Below, piece after piece: positions 27,529 to 37,616 of a stretch of DNA of 64,000 nt. Every line of letters begins with the position of its first letter. Within the stretch, counting starts at the first letter, position 1. The position numbers and the translations under genes are program-made. Source of the stretch: an uncultured Pelagibacteraceae bacterium (lineage in GTDB: Bacteria; Pseudomonadota; Alphaproteobacteria; Pelagibacterales; Pelagibacteraceae); NCBI GenBank assembly GCA_902599955.1, contig CACKHK010000001.1, forward strand, positions 1 through 64,000. Direction: 5' to 3'. The notes beneath the pieces were generated by a model. It did not search any database, was not told where the DNA came from, and saw only the letters and a list, made by a program, of their open reading frames with translations.

Positions 27529-28677
27529 TTACAAGTAATTTTCATTCATGAATAAGTTAATTCTTTTCATGCCCTCAACAATATCATCGGTGCTTCTGGC
27601 GTAAGAAAATCTTATCGTTGAATTACCTCTTTTTTGATCAAAATCTAATCCAGGAGTTATGGCAACTCCAGCTTTATTTAAAACTTCCTTACAGAAATTG
27701 AGGCTATCTTTGGAGTATTTAGAAATATCAACATAAATATAAAATGCACCATCAGGAGGAGAAAATTTTCCTAATCCAGCTTTAGGTAATTCTTCTAAAA
27801 GTATTTCTCTATTTTTTTTATAAACATTTACATTTTCATTTAATTCAATCTTAGCGTCCATTGCTGATAACGCTGTTAATTGGCTTACATGTGGTGGACA
27901 TATAAATAGATTTTGTGATAATCTTTCTACTTGCCTTACATGATCTTCTGGAACAATCATCCAACCTATTCGCCAACCAGTCATTGAAAAATATTTAGAA
28001 AAAGAATTTATAACGTAACATTTATCTGTTATTTCTAACGCTGTTGTGGGATTATTTTCATATTGAATACCGTGGTATATTTCATCACTTATAAAGCTAA
28101 CATTATTTTCGTGTGCAGTGTTTATTAAATTTTTTAGAGTTTCCTTATCAACCATCGATCCAGTAGGATTTGCAGGAGATGCAACAAGAATACCATTTAA
28201 ATTATTTTTTTTTATATCTTCAGGTACTGGCTGAAATTTATTTTGTATTTCAGTTTGAATATCTACTGGAATTAAATCTTGAGATTTTAAAATTTGTCGG
28301 TAACTAGGATAGCCAGGTGCTGCTATACCCACTCTATCACCAATATTAAACAAAGATGTAAAAGATAAAATAAAAGCTCCAGATGAACCTACGGTTATTA
28401 CAACTCTATTTGGATTTAAATCAATGTTGTACCAATCTCCGTATAACTTGGAAATACGTTCTCTCAAAGCGGGAAGTCCAAGAGTAACTGTATAGCCTAA
28501 GTTATTATTAGATATTTCTTTAGTGATAAACTTTTTTGCTAATTTTGGAGCTGGGGTACCTGGCTGCCCTACTTCCATATGTATAATATGTTTGCCATTT
28601 TTTTCAGCTATTCTAGCAGACTCCATTACATCCATTACAATAAACGGATCAACATTGCTTCTTTTTGAATTTCTCAT
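27529..28677 (-). CDS. Pyridoxal-phosphate aminotransferase class I/II
   Basis: 'SPANPTGSMVDKETL', 'FISDEIYHGIQY', 'SFSKYFSMTGWRIGW'. Confidence 0.93.
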   Translation of the reverse strand: MRNSKRSNVDPFIVMDVMESARIAEKNGKHIIHMEVGQPGTPAPKLAKKFITKEISNNNLGYTVTLGLPALRERISKLYGDWYNIDLNPNRVVITVGSSGAFILSFTSLFNIGDRVGIAAPGYPSYRQILKSQDLIPVDIQTEIQNKFQPVPEDIKKNNLNGILVASPANPTGSMVDKETLKNLINTAHENNVSFISDEIYHGIQYENNPTTALEITDKCYVINSFSKYFSMTGWRIGWMIVPEDHVRQVERLSQNLFICPPHVSQLTALSAMDAKIELNENVNVYKKNREILLEELPKAGLGKFSPPDGAFYIYVDISKYSKDSLNFCKEVLNKAGVAITPGLDFDQKRGNSTIRFSYARSTDDIVEGMKRINLFMNENYL

Positions 28678-28700
28678 TTTTAATTTGATTTTAAAAAAAT

Positions 28701-28892
28701 TTATAAATTAATTTTAAAAGTTCTTGCAGATTTTTCTTCTGAAATTTTAAGAATTTTGAATTTAGACGTTTTCTCTAATTTTTGACCTCTGTTTGTCACA
28801 AATGATTTCATTTTTTTTACTTCTCCCTCAGGCATCTTTCTTGTGTACTTAAGTGTATGTTTTTTCGAGCCTATAACAAAGATCGTTTTCAT
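28701..28892 (-). CDS. Small basic hypothetical protein
   Basis: 63-aa ORF in an otherwise unoccupied gap, co-directional with neighbours. Confidence 0.5.
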   Translation of the reverse strand: MKTIFVIGSKKHTLKYTRKMPEGEVKKMKSFVTNRGQKLEKTSKFKILKISEEKSARTFKINL

Positions 28893-28904
28893 AATTTCTA
28901 TATA

Positions 28905-29453
28905 TTATAAAGTATCGATTGATCCAATAATATTCAAGTTTTTATCTGTCACAACAATTTCGCCAGAAGATGTTCCAATATTTAAAATTGCCCCAATAAC
29001 TACGTAGTGCGTAACAAATACAATATTATTTTTACTATCTATGCTGTCTATAAATTCATAAAAATCTTTTATCTGTTTATCCTCATTAGCTGCAAATCTT
29101 TTATCATAGAATGAATTTAGAGCGTCAAATGTCTCAAAGTCATCAAAAGCATATTTTGCAGTATCTTTACATCTGCACCACTCACTAGAATAAATATTAT
29201 CAATTTGAATCTCATTTTTTTTAAAAATTAATCCAATTTTTTTTGATTGCTGAATTCCTATTTCATTTAAATTTCTTTGAGTATAACAGTTTTGCAATTC
29301 AAAATTTTCTGGATCACCATTGCCTGGGGCAAGTGCATGTCTTATAAATATAAGTTTGCCTCCCTCTTTTAAAGATTCAATAACTTTGTCATTGGCAAAT
29401 GAATAATTTAATTGAAACAATAAAAATGAAAAAATTAAAATTAATTTTTTCAT
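28905..29453 (-). CDS. Histidine phosphatase family protein, exported
   Basis: 'LIFIRHALAPGNGDP' RHG-type variant, 'SEWCRCKDTA', 'VFVTHYVVIGAI'. Confidence 0.85.
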   Translation of the reverse strand: MKKLILIFSFLLFQLNYSFANDKVIESLKEGGKLIFIRHALAPGNGDPENFELQNCYTQRNLNEIGIQQSKKIGLIFKKNEIQIDNIYSSEWCRCKDTAKYAFDDFETFDALNSFYDKRFAANEDKQIKDFYEFIDSIDSKNNIVFVTHYVVIGAILNIGTSSGEIVVTDKNLNIIGSIDTL

Positions 29454-29454
29454 C

Positions 29455-30000
29455 TTAAACAGATTGATCTTTAATTAGTTCCTTTATTTGAGGTATCATT
29501 ATTTTTGGAGACCTCATTGATGGATAAATTTTTTTTACTCTTTCGTAGCTGCTTAAAGCTTTTTCATAGTTTTTTAATTTCATTTGCACTAAGCCTTGAC
29601 CTGATAAAGCTCCAAAATGTCTTTTTTCTAATTTTAAAACTTCATCAATGTCGTCTTGTGACGCTTGATACTTACCCATCAAATAAAGAACTGTAGCTCG
29701 TTTATTCCACGCTTCAGCCCATTTTGGATCCAGTTCGATAACAGTTGTAAATATATTTTCAGCTTTTTGGTATTCTTGACTGTTCATAAATGATGTTCCT
29801 CTAGATAATAAACTGGTTAAGTTTTGATCTTTTGGATGAGTTGTCCAAATACCCCAAATTTTCATTTCAGTTTCCCTTGCTGAGATTTCGCCATCTTCTA
29901 AAAGTTTTTCAAAAAGTTTATCTAATTGATTATTATCTGCTGAATAGACTGGATTAAAAAATAAAGTTAAGACTATTAAGCTTTTTAAAATAATTTTCAT
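29455..30000 (-). CDS. Tetratricopeptide-repeat protein, exported
   Basis: TPR patterns 'AEAWNKRATVLYLMGKYQASQDDIDEVLKL'. Confidence 0.85.
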   Translation of the reverse strand: MKIILKSLIVLTLFFNPVYSADNNQLDKLFEKLLEDGEISARETEMKIWGIWTTHPKDQNLTSLLSRGTSFMNSQEYQKAENIFTTVIELDPKWAEAWNKRATVLYLMGKYQASQDDIDEVLKLEKRHFGALSGQGLVQMKLKNYEKALSSYERVKKIYPSMRSPKIMIPQIKELIKDQSV

Positions 30001-30006
30001 TAATTC

Positions 30007-31326
30007 TTATTTTCCCCCAACAATCATACCTTCAACATGCATTGTTGGTGAATTGGTAGAATAATTAAATTCTAGATCGTCAGCTAGAGTTATATTTTGA
30101 AAAATATTATTTAAATTTCCAGCGATTGTTATTTCGCTTACCGGATATGAAAATTCACCATTTTCAATCATTATACCACTTGCACCTACGGAATAATCTC
30201 CATTAATAATATTTGTGCCGTGACCGATAGTTTCTTTTATGTAAAGAAGTTTTTTTTCTGATTTTATCAACTCACTAAAAGTTTTTGATCCGTTTTCAAA
30301 ATACAGATTTGTTGTACCGCTTGCTCTACCATTAGACTTTCTGTTTATTTTTTTTCCATTATAAGTGTCAATCAAATAATCCTGAAGTATTCCATTTTTA
30401 ATTAAATTTAAATTAATTATACCTATACCTTCACTGTCAAAATAACGTGATCCATTAGCTTTTTTGATATCACCACGATCATTAATATTTATTTCTGTGT
30501 TGAATACTTTTTGGTTTAATTTGTCCTTTAAAAAAGTAGTACCTTTTGCAATAGCACTTGATGAAATGGCGCTAGCAAAAATTGAAAGAAAGTTTTTTGA
30601 TATTCTTTTGTCAAATATAAGGCTAATTTTTTCACTTTTAATCTTTTTTGGATTTAATTTTTTTACAGCATGATCCGCTGCGATAGATCCAAGCTCTTTT
30701 GGTTTTAAAATGTCATTATAAAATCTTTTACTAGTATATTCATAATCTCTTTCCATACTTCCATTGCTTTTAGAAACAACTTCACAATAAGCTGTAAATT
30801 GAGAAGTTTTATATCCATCAGCAAATCCATTTGAATTAGCTAATAAAAAATTTGATTTATTTTCCCCAAATCCCGAACCATTGGTATTTACAATTTTATT
30901 ATTTGAAAAAGCCTCATCTTCTGCCTCTTTTATATAATTAATTTTATCTTCATTACTCAAATGAGTTTCATCGTATAAATCTAAATCTTTCAAACCACTA
31001 AAATGAAGATCTTTATCTGGCAGTGAATTATATTCATCTTCGGGCGTTATCTTCATTGTTTCAATACATCTATCAACTAATTCATTTAAGTTACTCTCTT
31101 TAAGGTTTGATGATGCTATTGAGGATTTTTTTTTTCCTAAATATGTAGTAAGGACAACTCCAAGATTTTCTGATCTTTCAGAGCCATCTAATTTTTTATT
31201 CCTAACATTAATATTTTCAGATACAGAACTCTGTACCAAAATACTTGCATCAGTTGAGCCAAGTTTTTTTGATTTGCTAAGACAAATATCAGCAATTTTT
31301 TTTAGATAATCTTGATCTTTAATCAT
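30007..31326 (-). CDS. pmbA: TldE/PmbA-family metalloprotease subunit
   Basis: 439 aa; 'NGRASGTTNLYFENGSKT', 'GHGTNIINGDYSVGASGIMIENGE'. Confidence 0.9.
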   Translation of the reverse strand: MIKDQDYLKKIADICLSKSKKLGSTDASILVQSSVSENINVRNKKLDGSERSENLGVVLTTYLGKKKSSIASSNLKESNLNELVDRCIETMKITPEDEYNSLPDKDLHFSGLKDLDLYDETHLSNEDKINYIKEAEDEAFSNNKIVNTNGSGFGENKSNFLLANSNGFADGYKTSQFTAYCEVVSKSNGSMERDYEYTSKRFYNDILKPKELGSIAADHAVKKLNPKKIKSEKISLIFDKRISKNFLSIFASAISSSAIAKGTTFLKDKLNQKVFNTEININDRGDIKKANGSRYFDSEGIGIINLNLIKNGILQDYLIDTYNGKKINRKSNGRASGTTNLYFENGSKTFSELIKSEKKLLYIKETIGHGTNIINGDYSVGASGIMIENGEFSYPVSEITIAGNLNNIFQNITLADDLEFNYSTNSPTMHVEGMIVGGK

Positions 31327-31331
31327 TGAGA

Positions 31332-32744
31332 TTACAATTGAGTTCCACCCACTGTCATATTGTTTATCAACAAAGATGGTTGTCCAACACCAACCGGAAC
31401 GCCTTGTCCTGCTTTTCCACAGGTGCCAATTCCTGGGTCTAACATCATATCATTTCCAACCATTAAAATTTCTTTTAATGATGATGGTCCATCACCTATT
31501 AAAGTTGCGCCTTTAATCGGAGCTCCTACTTTGCCATTATTTATTTCATATGCCTCTGTACAATTGAAAACAAATTTTCCTGATGTTATATCCACTTGTC
31601 CACCACCAAAACTTACCGCAAATATTCCCTTATCGACTGATTTAATCATTTCCTCTTGAGTGTTTGTACCGCCTAACATGATTGTATTTCTCATCCTTGG
31701 CATTACGACATGTTTATAACTTTCTCTTCTTCCATTTCCTGTGGATTTTGTATTCATTAATCTGGCGTTTAATCTATCTTGCATAAAATTTTTTAGAATT
31801 CCGTCCTCTATTAAAACAGTTCTTTCGGTTGGAGTTCCTTCATCATCAATATTTAAACTACCTCTTCTATTATCTATTGTGCCATCATCTATTATTGTAA
31901 CTCCTTTGCTTGCAACTTTTTTTCCTACCAAATCATGAAACGCAGAAGTTTTTTTTCTATTAAAGTCTCCCTCTAAACCATGGCCAACAGCTTCGTGAAT
32001 TAAAATAGCAGGCCAGCCTGGTCCGAGTACAACTTTCATCTCTCCAGCTGGTGAGGGTTTACTTTCTATGTTTGTGTTTGCAATCCTAAAAGCTTCATCG
32101 CAAACTTTTTTCCAGTTATCGTTCTTTAAATATTCATCATAATCTTGTCTTCCGCCAATTCCATAAACACCAGTTTCTTTTCTTCCATTTTTTTCAACCA
32201 TCACTGACATGTTAATTCTTACCAATGGTCGATTATCTGATAATAGCTCTCCACCAGATCTAATAATTTCAATATTTTTCTTCTCAGCTAAAAGACTAGC
32301 TGTAACTTGCTTTACACTACTATCTTTAGATCTGGCATACTCATTCATATTATTTAGTAACTCTATTTTTGATTTCATTGATTTGCTTTCAATGGGATCA
32401 ATGTCTTTGTAAAGTTTTTGATTAGTTTTTTTTATTTCTGAATTGTAAGTGCCACTATTGTTTTTTAAGGTTGATTTAAGATTATCACTTGAATTTTTTA
32501 ACGATTTTTCTGAAATTTCATTTGAATGTGAGTAAGCCACGGTATCACCTGTGACCGCTCTAAAACCATAGCCTAAATCAGAGGTATAGTTTGAACTTTT
32601 GATTTTATTATCATCTAAAACAATGGTTTCTGATTTTGTATCTTCGATGTAAAGTTCACCATCATCACAACAATTTAAAGTCTCTGAAACAATTTTATCA
32701 GCTTTTTCTATAGATAATTCTGAATTTTTCAGTAAAAAGGTCAT
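31332..32744 (-). CDS. tldD: Metalloprotease TldD
   Basis: 'ILIHEAVGHGLEGDFNRKKTSAF' (HExxxH motif), 'GTPTERTVLIEDGILKNFMQDRLNARLM'. Confidence 0.95.
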   Translation of the reverse strand: MTFLLKNSELSIEKADKIVSETLNCCDDGELYIEDTKSETIVLDDNKIKSSNYTSDLGYGFRAVTGDTVAYSHSNEISEKSLKNSSDNLKSTLKNNSGTYNSEIKKTNQKLYKDIDPIESKSMKSKIELLNNMNEYARSKDSSVKQVTASLLAEKKNIEIIRSGGELLSDNRPLVRINMSVMVEKNGRKETGVYGIGGRQDYDEYLKNDNWKKVCDEAFRIANTNIESKPSPAGEMKVVLGPGWPAILIHEAVGHGLEGDFNRKKTSAFHDLVGKKVASKGVTIIDDGTIDNRRGSLNIDDEGTPTERTVLIEDGILKNFMQDRLNARLMNTKSTGNGRRESYKHVVMPRMRNTIMLGGTNTQEEMIKSVDKGIFAVSFGGGQVDITSGKFVFNCTEAYEINNGKVGAPIKGATLIGDGPSSLKEILMVGNDMMLDPGIGTCGKAGQGVPVGVGQPSLLINNMTVGGTQL

Positions 32745-32819
32745 AGATCATATTTAAGGGCGAATTATTTATAATCAAGAATGATATGCGCGATCATTGA
32801 TCACATCAAAACACATAAA

Positions 32820-33698
32820 TTACCTAATTTTATCTAAAAAAAAATCGGTTAAATATTTTACAGTTGCTTTTGGGTTTTGTTCTGGAATGAAATGACCTGA
32901 ATTTATTGCATGTCCTTCAATTTTTTTAGTTGTATATTTCTGCCAAATTTTTACTGGTTTGAACTGTCTACCAATTACACCCTTTTTTCCCCACAATACT
33001 TGAATAGGAATATTTAGTTTTTTCTTTCTGTCTTTTTTATCATGATCCAAGTCAATTGTTGCAGAAGCTCTATAATCTTCACATGATCCATGAATTCTTT
33101 TTGGTTGCTTAAAACATTTTAAATAACCTTCTTCAACTTTTCCAAATTTATGATTTCCAGACCATTTATCTAAGCAGTATTTCATCCATTTTCTTGGATC
33201 ACTCATAATCATTCTTTCAGGTAGCCACTTAGGTTGAATTAAAAAAAACCAATGAAAGTATGCTTTAGCAAAGTCTTTAGTTGTTAATTCATACATATCT
33301 AGTGTGGGGCAAATATCTAAAACACTCAAAGCTAATATATTTTTTCTATGGTCCCTTGCTAATCTGTGAGCCACTCTTCCTCCTCTATCATGTCCAGCTA
33401 CAAAGAATTTAGAATAACCTAATTTTTCCATTATTTGTTTCATGTCACTTGCCATTTCTCTTTTGGAATAATTAAAATGATTTTTATCTGAGGGTGGAGC
33501 TAAACTATTACCATATCCCCTTAGGTCTGCAGCAATAACCGTAAATTTTTTCGATAATTCTAGTGCAGTCTTGTGCCACATTAAATGTGTTTGTGGATAA
33601 CCATGAAGTAAAAGTAACGGTGGACCCTTACCTCCTACTCTACAGAAAATTTTACCTTTTCTAACTTTTATGTATTTTGACTTAAATCCTTTAAACAT
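32820..33698 (-). CDS. Alpha/beta hydrolase, haloacetate-dehalogenase-like
   Basis: 'LLLHGYPQTHLMWHK', 'ADLRGYGNSLAPP', nucleophile elbow 'GHDRGGRVAHRLARDH'. Confidence 0.85.
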   Translation of the reverse strand: MFKGFKSKYIKVRKGKIFCRVGGKGPPLLLLHGYPQTHLMWHKTALELSKKFTVIAADLRGYGNSLAPPSDKNHFNYSKREMASDMKQIMEKLGYSKFFVAGHDRGGRVAHRLARDHRKNILALSVLDICPTLDMYELTTKDFAKAYFHWFFLIQPKWLPERMIMSDPRKWMKYCLDKWSGNHKFGKVEEGYLKCFKQPKRIHGSCEDYRASATIDLDHDKKDRKKKLNIPIQVLWGKKGVIGRQFKPVKIWQKYTTKKIEGHAINSGHFIPEQNPKATVKYLTDFFLDKIR

Positions 33699-33803
33699 GC
33701 TTAATAATATGAATTTTTGAAAGTATAACTAATGAAAGCTTAGTATCAATATTAATAATATTTAATTTGAATTTACTTTGTGCACCTGTATAAATTCGGA
33801 TTT

Positions 33804-34838
33804 GTGAGAATTGAAGAAGAATTAAAACTAGATTATTCAGACGTCCTTTTTAGACCTAAAAGAAGTACGCTACAAAGTCGTAAAGATGTAAATCTTCTAA
33901 GAACATACAGATTTAAATATAGTAAAAATGAGTGGTCGGGTATTCCTATAATGGCTGCAAATATGGATGGGGTCGGAGAGCTTGGAGTAGCTGAGAAATT
34001 ATCTGAATATGGCATGATTACATGTTTAACTAAACAACATGATATAAAAAAAATAAAACAATTTAAAAAAATTAAATCTATTTATAAAAATATAGCTATT
34101 AGCATTGGTACTAAAAAAGAAGATTTTGAAAATTTAAACAAAGTTTTAAGAGAATTTGGATTTATAAAGTTCATTTGTATTGATGTTGCTAATGGTTATT
34201 CTGAATACTTTAGTAAATTTCTTAAATCTGTAAGAGATAAATATCCTACAAAAACTATTATAGCTGGAAATGTAGTTACTGCAGACATGACACAAGAACT
34301 TATTTTATCTGGTGCAGATATTGTAAAAGTTGGGATTGGTCCAGGAAGTGTTTGTACAACAAGAATTCAAACAGGAGTTGGCTACCCTCAATTAAGTGCT
34401 GTAATTGAATGTGCTGATGCAGCACATGGTTTAGGTGCTCATATAATTGCAGATGGTGGATGTACATGTCCTGGAGATGTTGCAAAAGGTTTTGGGGGTG
34501 GTGCAGATTTTGTAATGTTAGGTGGAATGTTTGCAGGTCACGACGAAGGCAAGGGTAAAATAGTTAAATCAAACGGCTCAAAATATATTGAATTTTATGG
34601 TTCAAGCTCTGAAACAGCAAATAAAAAGCATTATGGAGGATTATCAAATTACAGAAGTAGTGAAGGAAGAACTGTAAGAATTAAATATAGAGGAAAAATA
34701 AAAGATACAATTCAAGATATTCTAGGTGGCGTTAGAAGTAGTTGCACTTATGTAGGTGCTCCTTCATTAAAACAATTAAGTAAATGTACTACTTTTGTAA
34801 GAGTTGCAAAACAATTTAACGATACTTTCACAAAATAA
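33804..34838 (+). CDS. guaC: GMP reductase
   Basis: GTG start giving MRIEEELKLDYSDVLFRPKRSTL; 'CIDVANGYSE', 'SGADIVKVGIGPGSVCTTRIQTGVGYPQLSAVIECADAAHG' matches GuaC. Confidence 0.93.
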   Translation: MRIEEELKLDYSDVLFRPKRSTLQSRKDVNLLRTYRFKYSKNEWSGIPIMAANMDGVGELGVAEKLSEYGMITCLTKQHDIKKIKQFKKIKSIYKNIAISIGTKKEDFENLNKVLREFGFIKFICIDVANGYSEYFSKFLKSVRDKYPTKTIIAGNVVTADMTQELILSGADIVKVGIGPGSVCTTRIQTGVGYPQLSAVIECADAAHGLGAHIIADGGCTCPGDVAKGFGGGADFVMLGGMFAGHDEGKGKIVKSNGSKYIEFYGSSSETANKKHYGGLSNYRSSEGRTVRIKYRGKIKDTIQDILGGVRSSCTYVGAPSLKQLSKCTTFVRVAKQFNDTFTK

Positions 34839-34840
34839 AA

Positions 34841-35905
34841 ATGAAAGAGTATAAAATTGCATCCATTGCAGGAGATGGAATTGGTAAAGAAGTAGTTCCA
34901 GAAGCTCAAAAAATTTTAAAAGAGGTTGCCAATCAACATCAATTCAAATTACAAATTGATGAATTTGATTTTTCATCGTGTGATTATTATGAAAAACACG
35001 GAAAAATGTTGCCTGATGATTGGAAGGATAAAATTGGTAGCCATGATGCTATATTTTTTGGCGCTGTTGGAATGCCAGATCGATACCCAGATCATGTTAC
35101 ATTATGGGGATCACTACTTCAGTTTAGAAGAGAATTTGATCAATTTATAAATCTAAGACCAGTAAAATTATTTGAAGGTGTTAATGCCCCATTAGCTAAT
35201 AAGAAACCCGGCGATATTGACATGATGATAGTTCGAGAAAATACAGAGGGAGAGTATTCTTCAGTTGGTGGAAAGATGTATCAAAATACTGAAAGAGAAA
35301 TTGTAATTCAAGAAACTATTATGTCAAAACATGGGATAGACAGAGTGCAAAAGTTTGCATTTGAATTAGCAAAAAAACGTAAAAGAAAAAAACTAACTAA
35401 TGCTACAAAATCTAATGGTATATCAATAACTATGCCTTACTGGGATGAAAGATTTAATGAAAATAAGAAAAGCTATCCTGAAATTGAAACTGATCAATTT
35501 CATATTGATATATTAACTGCTAGATTTGTTTTAACTCCTGAATGGTTTGATGTTGTCGTGGCTTCAAACTTATTTGGAGATATTTTATCAGATCTAGGTC
35601 CAGCATGTACTGGAACTATAGGCATTGCACCGTCTGGAAATATTAACCCTACAAACAAATATCCATCATTATTTGAACCGGTACATGGTTCAGCCCCAGA
35701 TATAGCAGGAAAAGGTATTGCTAATCCCGTGGGACAAATATGGTCTGGTGCCATGATGTTAGATTACTTGGGAGAAAAAGAAGCTGCATCAAGAATAGTA
35801 AAATCAATCGAAAAGACTTTATTAGAAAAAAATAATAGAACAAAAGATTTAGATGGTGATAGCAATACCACAGAATGTGCTAGTAAAGTTCTAAGCAACT
35901 TGTAG
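34841..35905 (+). CDS. Tartrate dehydrogenase/D-malate dehydrogenase-type decarboxylating dehydrogenase (IPMDH/ICDH superfamily)
   Basis: 'IAGDGIGKEVVPEA', 'DHVTLWGSLLQFRREFDQFINLRPVKLF', 'DIGKGIANP'-type 'FEPVHGSAPDIAGKGIANPVGQIWSGAMML'. Confidence 0.88.
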   Translation: MKEYKIASIAGDGIGKEVVPEAQKILKEVANQHQFKLQIDEFDFSSCDYYEKHGKMLPDDWKDKIGSHDAIFFGAVGMPDRYPDHVTLWGSLLQFRREFDQFINLRPVKLFEGVNAPLANKKPGDIDMMIVRENTEGEYSSVGGKMYQNTEREIVIQETIMSKHGIDRVQKFAFELAKKRKRKKLTNATKSNGISITMPYWDERFNENKKSYPEIETDQFHIDILTARFVLTPEWFDVVVASNLFGDILSDLGPACTGTIGIAPSGNINPTNKYPSLFEPVHGSAPDIAGKGIANPVGQIWSGAMMLDYLGEKEAASRIVKSIEKTLLEKNNRTKDLDGDSNTTECASKVLSNL

Positions 35906-36820
35906 ATATTGAATTGCAAAAAAAATTGTGCCTATAGAGGCAAAAGTAGAAATAAATAGAGCTTTAATAATATTTTCAGGACTAACATTGTAAGCTGAAC
36001 ATAATACTACCGCAGTGTGTCCACAAGGTGCTACACTTACAAAAAATGCACCTGGTATTTTTTCAGGTAATCCAGCATCAAAAAATATAAATGCTATAAT
36101 TAATAAAATTAGCGGAGATATTACCAACTTTAAAATAGAGATGGTTGAAGTTAATTTATTAATAACTTTGTGAGTATAAAAAGAAAGAGTAATACCAATT
36201 GCAAACAAACCAACAGGAGAAACACAGGCCGCTAAAACAGATAGCACGTAATCAATCGGCGTATTATCAATTTTATAGTTAAATATAAAAAGCAAAAGTC
36301 CAATTAAAATTGAAAATATCATTGGATTAAAAGTCACATTTCTTAGAAAAAACAGTAATTTAATATTTTTTTTTGTAGTTAATTCTAAGAAAAAAGTAAT
36401 CACAGATAGTAATATAACTCCATCCATTAATATTATACTGGTAACTTGCGTTATAACTTCTGTTCCAAAATAAATTTTTGTAATTGGTAATAATAAAGTT
36501 ACGTGGTTAGACAAGGAAACCATTAGTGACCATATAATTGACTCAGGTATGGGTCTTTTAAAAAGTTTACTTGTCACAAAAAAAGTAAGCAAACCTAGAC
36601 TAGCTTGCATTAAAAAATATGAAATTATTTGCTTAATGTCTACCTGTCCAATTTCACTCTGTGCAACAAATTTTATAATTAGTGCAGGTACTGCAACGTA
36701 GAATAAAAATAAGTTTAAAACTTTTGCATGGCTTAGATCAAATATTTTCAGTCTTCCAAATATAAATCCAAGCAAAGTTATAAAAATAAAAGGTGTTAAC
36801 CCAAGAAAGATCGAATACAT
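35891..36820 (-). CDS. AEC-family (auxin efflux carrier) transporter
   Basis: 309-aa hydrophobic protein with AEC-like N and C termini. Confidence 0.82.
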   Translation of the reverse strand: MYSIFLGLTPFIFITLLGFIFGRLKIFDLSHAKVLNLFLFYVAVPALIIKFVAQSEIGQVDIKQIISYFLMQASLGLLTFFVTSKLFKRPIPESIIWSLMVSLSNHVTLLLPITKIYFGTEVITQVTSIILMDGVILLSVITFFLELTTKKNIKLLFFLRNVTFNPMIFSILIGLLLFIFNYKIDNTPIDYVLSVLAACVSPVGLFAIGITLSFYTHKVINKLTSTISILKLVISPLILLIIAFIFFDAGLPEKIPGAFFVSVAPCGHTAVVLCSAYNVSPENIIKALFISTFASIGTIFFAIQYLQVA

Positions 36821-36824
36821 TTGA

Positions 36825-37616
36825 TTATAATATTGTTATTCTGTGAAGAATTCTATTTCCTTTAAAAGGAGTAGCTTGATGAAGCATTGCTCTGTTATCC
36901 CAAATAGCAAGCTGGTCTTTTTCCCATTCTAAAGCATATTGAAATTTTTTTTTAGTCTGGTGACTGAATAAAAAATTCTTTAATTTGTTTTTTTGTTTAG
37001 TCATATTTGTGTTAAATTTTATAAAGTGTCCAGGGCTACAGTATATAGTTTTTTTATTATTAATAGTTTTAATAATCTTGTGACTGGCAATTAATTCTTT
37101 AGAAATTTTTCCTTTTTCTTTCTCTCTTTCAACTGTAGTAATTGATATAGGTCCATGCGATGAGTAAATACCTTTTAATTTATTAAGTCTAATTTTATGA
37201 TTTTTAGTCAGATTTTCATATGCTAAATACTGTGAGGAAAACTCAGTATTTGCAACACCTTTTTTAGGCACCAGTTTTGATAGCAACATAGTGTATCGTG
37301 GAGGTTTTTTTGTATATGAAGAGTCTGTATGAAATTGTTCACCAAAGCTTGGTCCCTTGTCTGAAGATTTTCTTTGTACAACAGTAATTTGTGGGTATTT
37401 TTTATTTAATCCTCTCAACCTTGGATAGTTCGCAGGTTTCCCAAATTTTTGTGCAAAATTTAGATAATTTCTAGAATTTAGCTTTTGTTTTGGAAAATAA
37501 ATCATACCATATTTATCAAGTGTAGATTTTATTTGTTTCAATTCATTTTTATTAATTTTATTAAGATTACAAATAATCTCTGCTGCCTTATTTTTTTTGG
37601 GGATAATTTTAAACAT
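36825..37616 (-). CDS. TauD/TfdA-family 2OG-Fe(II) dioxygenase
   Basis: 'EQFHTDSSYTKKPPRYTMLLSKLVPKKGVANTEF' HxD motif, distal 'WDNRAMLHQATPF'. Confidence 0.88.
   Translation of the reverse strand: MFKIIPKKNKAAEIICNLNKINKNELKQIKSTLDKYGMIYFPKQKLNSRNYLNFAQKFGKPANYPRLRGLNKKYPQITVVQRKSSDKGPSFGEQFHTDSSYTKKPPRYTMLLSKLVPKKGVANTEFSSQYLAYENLTKNHKIRLNKLKGIYSSHGPISITTVEREKEKGKISKELIASHKIIKTINNKKTIYCSPGHFIKFNTNMTKQKNKLKNFLFSHQTKKKFQYALEWEKDQLAIWDNRAMLHQATPFKGNRILHRITIL

Noticed and set aside
32760-32815. Inverted repeats (AATGAT-ATGCGCG-ATCATT; GATCATTGATC) upstream of tldD
   Set aside because: Short and in a 75-bp gap; could be an operator or weak terminator of an unrelated unit but cannot be separated from chance without comparative data
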